Source: Toxoplasma gondii ME49 (lineage: Eukaryota > Apicomplexa > Conoidasida > Eucoccidiorida > Sarcocystidae). From it: a stretch of 64,000 bases of DNA. The stretch is from positions 1,757,535 to 1,821,534 of the forward strand of contig NC_031475.1 of assembly GCF_000006565.2 (NCBI RefSeq), given 5' to 3'. Every line of letters begins with the position of its first letter. Positions within the stretch are counted from its first letter, which is position 1. Below, one piece after another: positions 62,201 through 64,000 of the stretch. The translations under genes were made by a program, and so were the position numbers. The notes under the pieces are model-generated. The model was not told the DNA's origin. It did not search any database and worked only from the letters and a program-made list of their open reading frames with translations.

Positions 62201-62397
62201 GACACGAATGGCTCCAGAGCCGGAGACGGCTGCGAGGCCGCCATCTCGGACTCCATCGAACTCTCCTCGCCTGGTATACACGCAGGCACAGACTCGTCGC
62301 CGGAACTCCCCAAACGCCCTCGCGCGGGCAGCAGCTCCCGCGTACCCAGGTCTTCTCCACTGAAGGCGGCAGGAGCCGGCGCGATTTCGCTCTCCAT
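56281..62397 (-). CDS. F-box-like / leucine-rich repeat / ankyrin protein
   Basis: Eight exons (62397-60088, 59639-59451, 59144-58773, 58426-58223, 58060-57883, 57567-57371, 57188-57049, 56839-56281) join in phase to give 1382 residues. The start ATG (62397) begins MESEIAPAP; the upstream frame has no other ATG. Residues 1-390 are acidic and Ala/Ser-rich. About 395-430 reads like an F-box (WKDRLKLLEGFLDVESILLL, then KQCARVFYRH). About 460-585 are LRRs (LTLDFSHCTLIKDASV, LKALCLDFCSEITDKGLSAM, LEHVSVRCAR, LIYFDASFTNI). Residues about 771-1200 are ankyrin repeats (KSPLYRACEVGRRDMVETLL, ELFPLHTAVKKKDVEIVQLL, TALLAAAEEDFVVCVQLLLD, TALHLACTENRTEVVKLLL). The tail is basic with GKRRGGGRHRK and KKLKLE, possible nuclear signals. 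A ubiquitin-ligase adaptor or scaffold role is inferred from the architecture; the F-box call is tentative. Confidence 0.85.
56537..56550. repeat. dispersed palindrome GGTGTACGTACACC
   Basis: Perfect palindrome in the last exon of the LRR/ankyrin gene. It encodes the core of SGVRTPP. Confidence 0.85.
58578..58662. repeat. TA microsatellite in an LRR/ankyrin gene intron
   Basis: TATATA runs with AAAT interruptions, between the exons at 59144-58773 and 58426-58223. Confidence 0.85.
59198..59242. repeat. TATA/TATG microsatellite in an LRR/ankyrin gene intron
   Basis: TATATA then GTATGTATG units, between the exons at 59639-59451 and 59144-58773. Confidence 0.85.
61223..61236. repeat. dispersed palindrome GGTGTACAGACACC
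   Basis: Lies in exon 1 of the LRR/ankyrin gene, just before the F-box-like segment. It encodes the core of AGVCTPN. Confidence 0.85.
61687..61700. repeat. dispersed palindrome GGTGTCTGGACACC
   Basis: Lies in exon 1 of the LRR/ankyrin gene and is read in a different frame from the copy at 61223, giving GCPDTP. Confidence 0.85.
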
Positions 62398-64000
62398 GGT
62401 CTCTAAAAAAGAGGACGAGCGAAGACAACCAACACGGAAGGCCCTCGCAACAGTGCGTTGATGAGGAGGGGACACACACACAAACAAACGACTGTGGAGT
62501 CGGGGTGTACAGACACGAGACAAAAAGATGTGGGGCAGAAAGAGGGAAGAAAGGGAGGTGAAGGGGAGAAACGGATATGAACCTCGGAAATTTGCTGACG
62601 ACCTGGAAACTGCCTCCACGAGACAACGCGTCCGAGAGACCGAATCGCGAGAAAGAAAAGGACCAATTTGTTCACGCGAACCAATCGCGCGTCTGTGTAT
62701 TCCCTGGCGCTTCTCTCTCCCGACAGCCTCGCGCAGCACGCGAAACCGGAGATTACAGAGAAAGGAGAGGAACGCGTCTCCTGACACCGCGCTCTCCCGA
62801 GACACGAACGCGAGAGGTGTTCGGGATCTAAAATCAATGCATGCAGCACTCTATATGCAAATACGTCGAACGGTTTGCCACGAAAAATCCAAGACGGCTG
62901 CTAAAACGGGACAAGGAAAGGGGGCGTGACGACTTTCGCATCGACCGAGACACACACACGAGTCGCGCGAAAAACCTGTTTCACCTTCAAGAAGTCTGCG
63001 ACGACAAACCGGCGATGGCTCTGTTCAACTCTCTCGCTTCAGCTCGTCACTGGATAACACGGAGCTGCTGCCGCCCTCAGACTCCCCACGCGCGGCAAGC
63101 CCAGCGGGACGCGGCGCCGACAGAGGGCAAAGATGCAGGGAAAGCCGGAGATCCGGAGACCGAGACTCACAGACGAACGCGGCGAAAAAGAGAAAAGCCT
63201 CTATGGTGCAGGCAGCCGGCTCTTCTCCAGAAACTCTGCACCTCTCTCTGGAGAGAGTCTACACAACCGGACAAACTGTTTTTAAAATATGCACTCTCGC
63301 GAACTGGAGGCGGGAAACGAGGCGACGGCCACGTGTCTAGACATCCCAAGGGTCGGGTGATGCCCACAGGCAGCCAGTGCGTCTGCTTCACACTTCTCTC
63401 CGGAGTTCGCAACTGTCTCCAGCTCGCTGACAGAGACTCTCAAGTTCCGCACACGAGAGTCCCTCATAAAAAGTTATGACAGAAAGCCACAACACGCTTG
63501 TAATACAAACACATGTGCGCATCTATACACACATCTACGCAGCTGTCCGACGGGGCGGTAGTGGAGCAGGCGCGACCAGCCGGCGATCTGCTTGGACTTC
63601 ACCGATTTCCTCTTCAGAGTCACTTCGGCCGAACGCACACTCTGCCACGCGCCACGCGCGCGCGTCTCCTCGCCGCGCAAAAAAAGGGGACCAGCGAAGC
63701 TAAAAACGCGAACGGCAGAAAAATGCGACACGAAATTCCCACTCGTGAGGGACTAAGGCGCGCGCACGGAGCCACGCGTCGGCCGTCTAGACACCTCAGC
63801 AGTTCGGCACAACTGACGAAGGATCGAGACAGCGCGGATGGACCCAATGCATGCAGAGAGGGCCTCCACAGAAGATAAACTGCGCGCGAAAAGTGAGGAC
63901 ACACGCTGGGTCTTATGGAAGCAGAGGAACAGAGGAGTGGAGCGCGCGAGGTGGAGAAGATAGGGGGAGGGAAAGGGAAAGAAGGCGAAAGTGAGCACCT
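62398..64000. other. upstream region of the LRR/ankyrin gene
   Basis: Presumed promoter and 5' UTR of the minus-strand gene that starts at 62397. It contains a one-mismatch copy of the 14-base palindrome (62504-62517) and degenerate copies near 63333 and 63785. A plus-strand open frame (62841-63479) has no supporting features. No gene is called. Confidence 0.45.

Noticed and set aside
62841..63479. 212-codon plus-strand open frame upstream of the LRR/ankyrin gene
   Set aside because: Arg/Gln-rich, in the presumed divergent promoter/5' UTR, with no domain or splice evidence.

Overview
The window is nuclear DNA of a cyst-forming coccidian apicomplexan. Toxoplasma gondii, or a very close relative such as Hammondia or Neospora, is most likely. 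The grounds are intron-rich genes with GT/AG introns of a few hundred bases, very long disordered exons, many TATA-type microsatellites, over-representation of TGCATGC, and a head-to-head histone H2A/H3 pair. My recollection, not checked here, is that T. gondii chromosome VIIb carries such a pair. A run of 20 Ns at 39136-39155 shows that this is an assembled scaffold. There are no operons, CRISPR arrays, or rRNA or tRNA genes that I can see.

Layout, left to right. (1) 994-4985, minus: multi-pass membrane protein of unknown family, with more 5' exons probably up to about 5560. (2) 6691-11122, plus: five-exon auxilin-type J-domain protein (clathrin uncoating). (3) 13022-16435, minus: four-exon secreted protein with a bacterial family-3 solute-binding-protein-like fold and a GPI-type tail. 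(4) 16436-20425: no resolved gene. (5) 20426-21414, minus: organellar ribosomal protein uS8, probably mitochondrial. (6) 25015-33040, minus: nine-exon F-box protein with a WD40-like C-terminal half. (7) 34898-36256, minus: fragments of a gene with an MSP(VAP)-like segment. (8) 38139-44672, minus: ten-exon JMJD6-type JmjC oxygenase. (9) 49431-49817 minus and 50409-50819 plus: histones H2A and H3 sharing one 591-base promoter region. (10) 54096-54736, plus: terminal exons of an unrecognised small protein. (11) 56281-62397, minus: eight-exon F-box-like/LRR/ankyrin protein.

For the genes at 6691, 13022, 20426, 25015, 38139 and 56281 I rebuilt the splice structure by hand. Every donor/acceptor pair is GT/AG, the codon phase carries through every junction, and each joined frame ends at a stop. 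This internal check is the main reason for confidence in those models.

The genes do not form one pathway. Shared themes are nuclear and chromatin functions (H2A, H3, JMJD6), probable ubiquitin-ligase adaptors (the two F-box-type proteins), clathrin and membrane traffic (auxilin) and organellar translation (uS8).

The observations most worth a second look are the GPI-anchored bacterial-type solute-binding protein, a dispersed 14-base palindrome (GGTGT-N4-ACACC) that sits in coding exons in more than one reading frame, and a 298-base inverted duplication next to the assembly gap inside the last JMJD6 intron.
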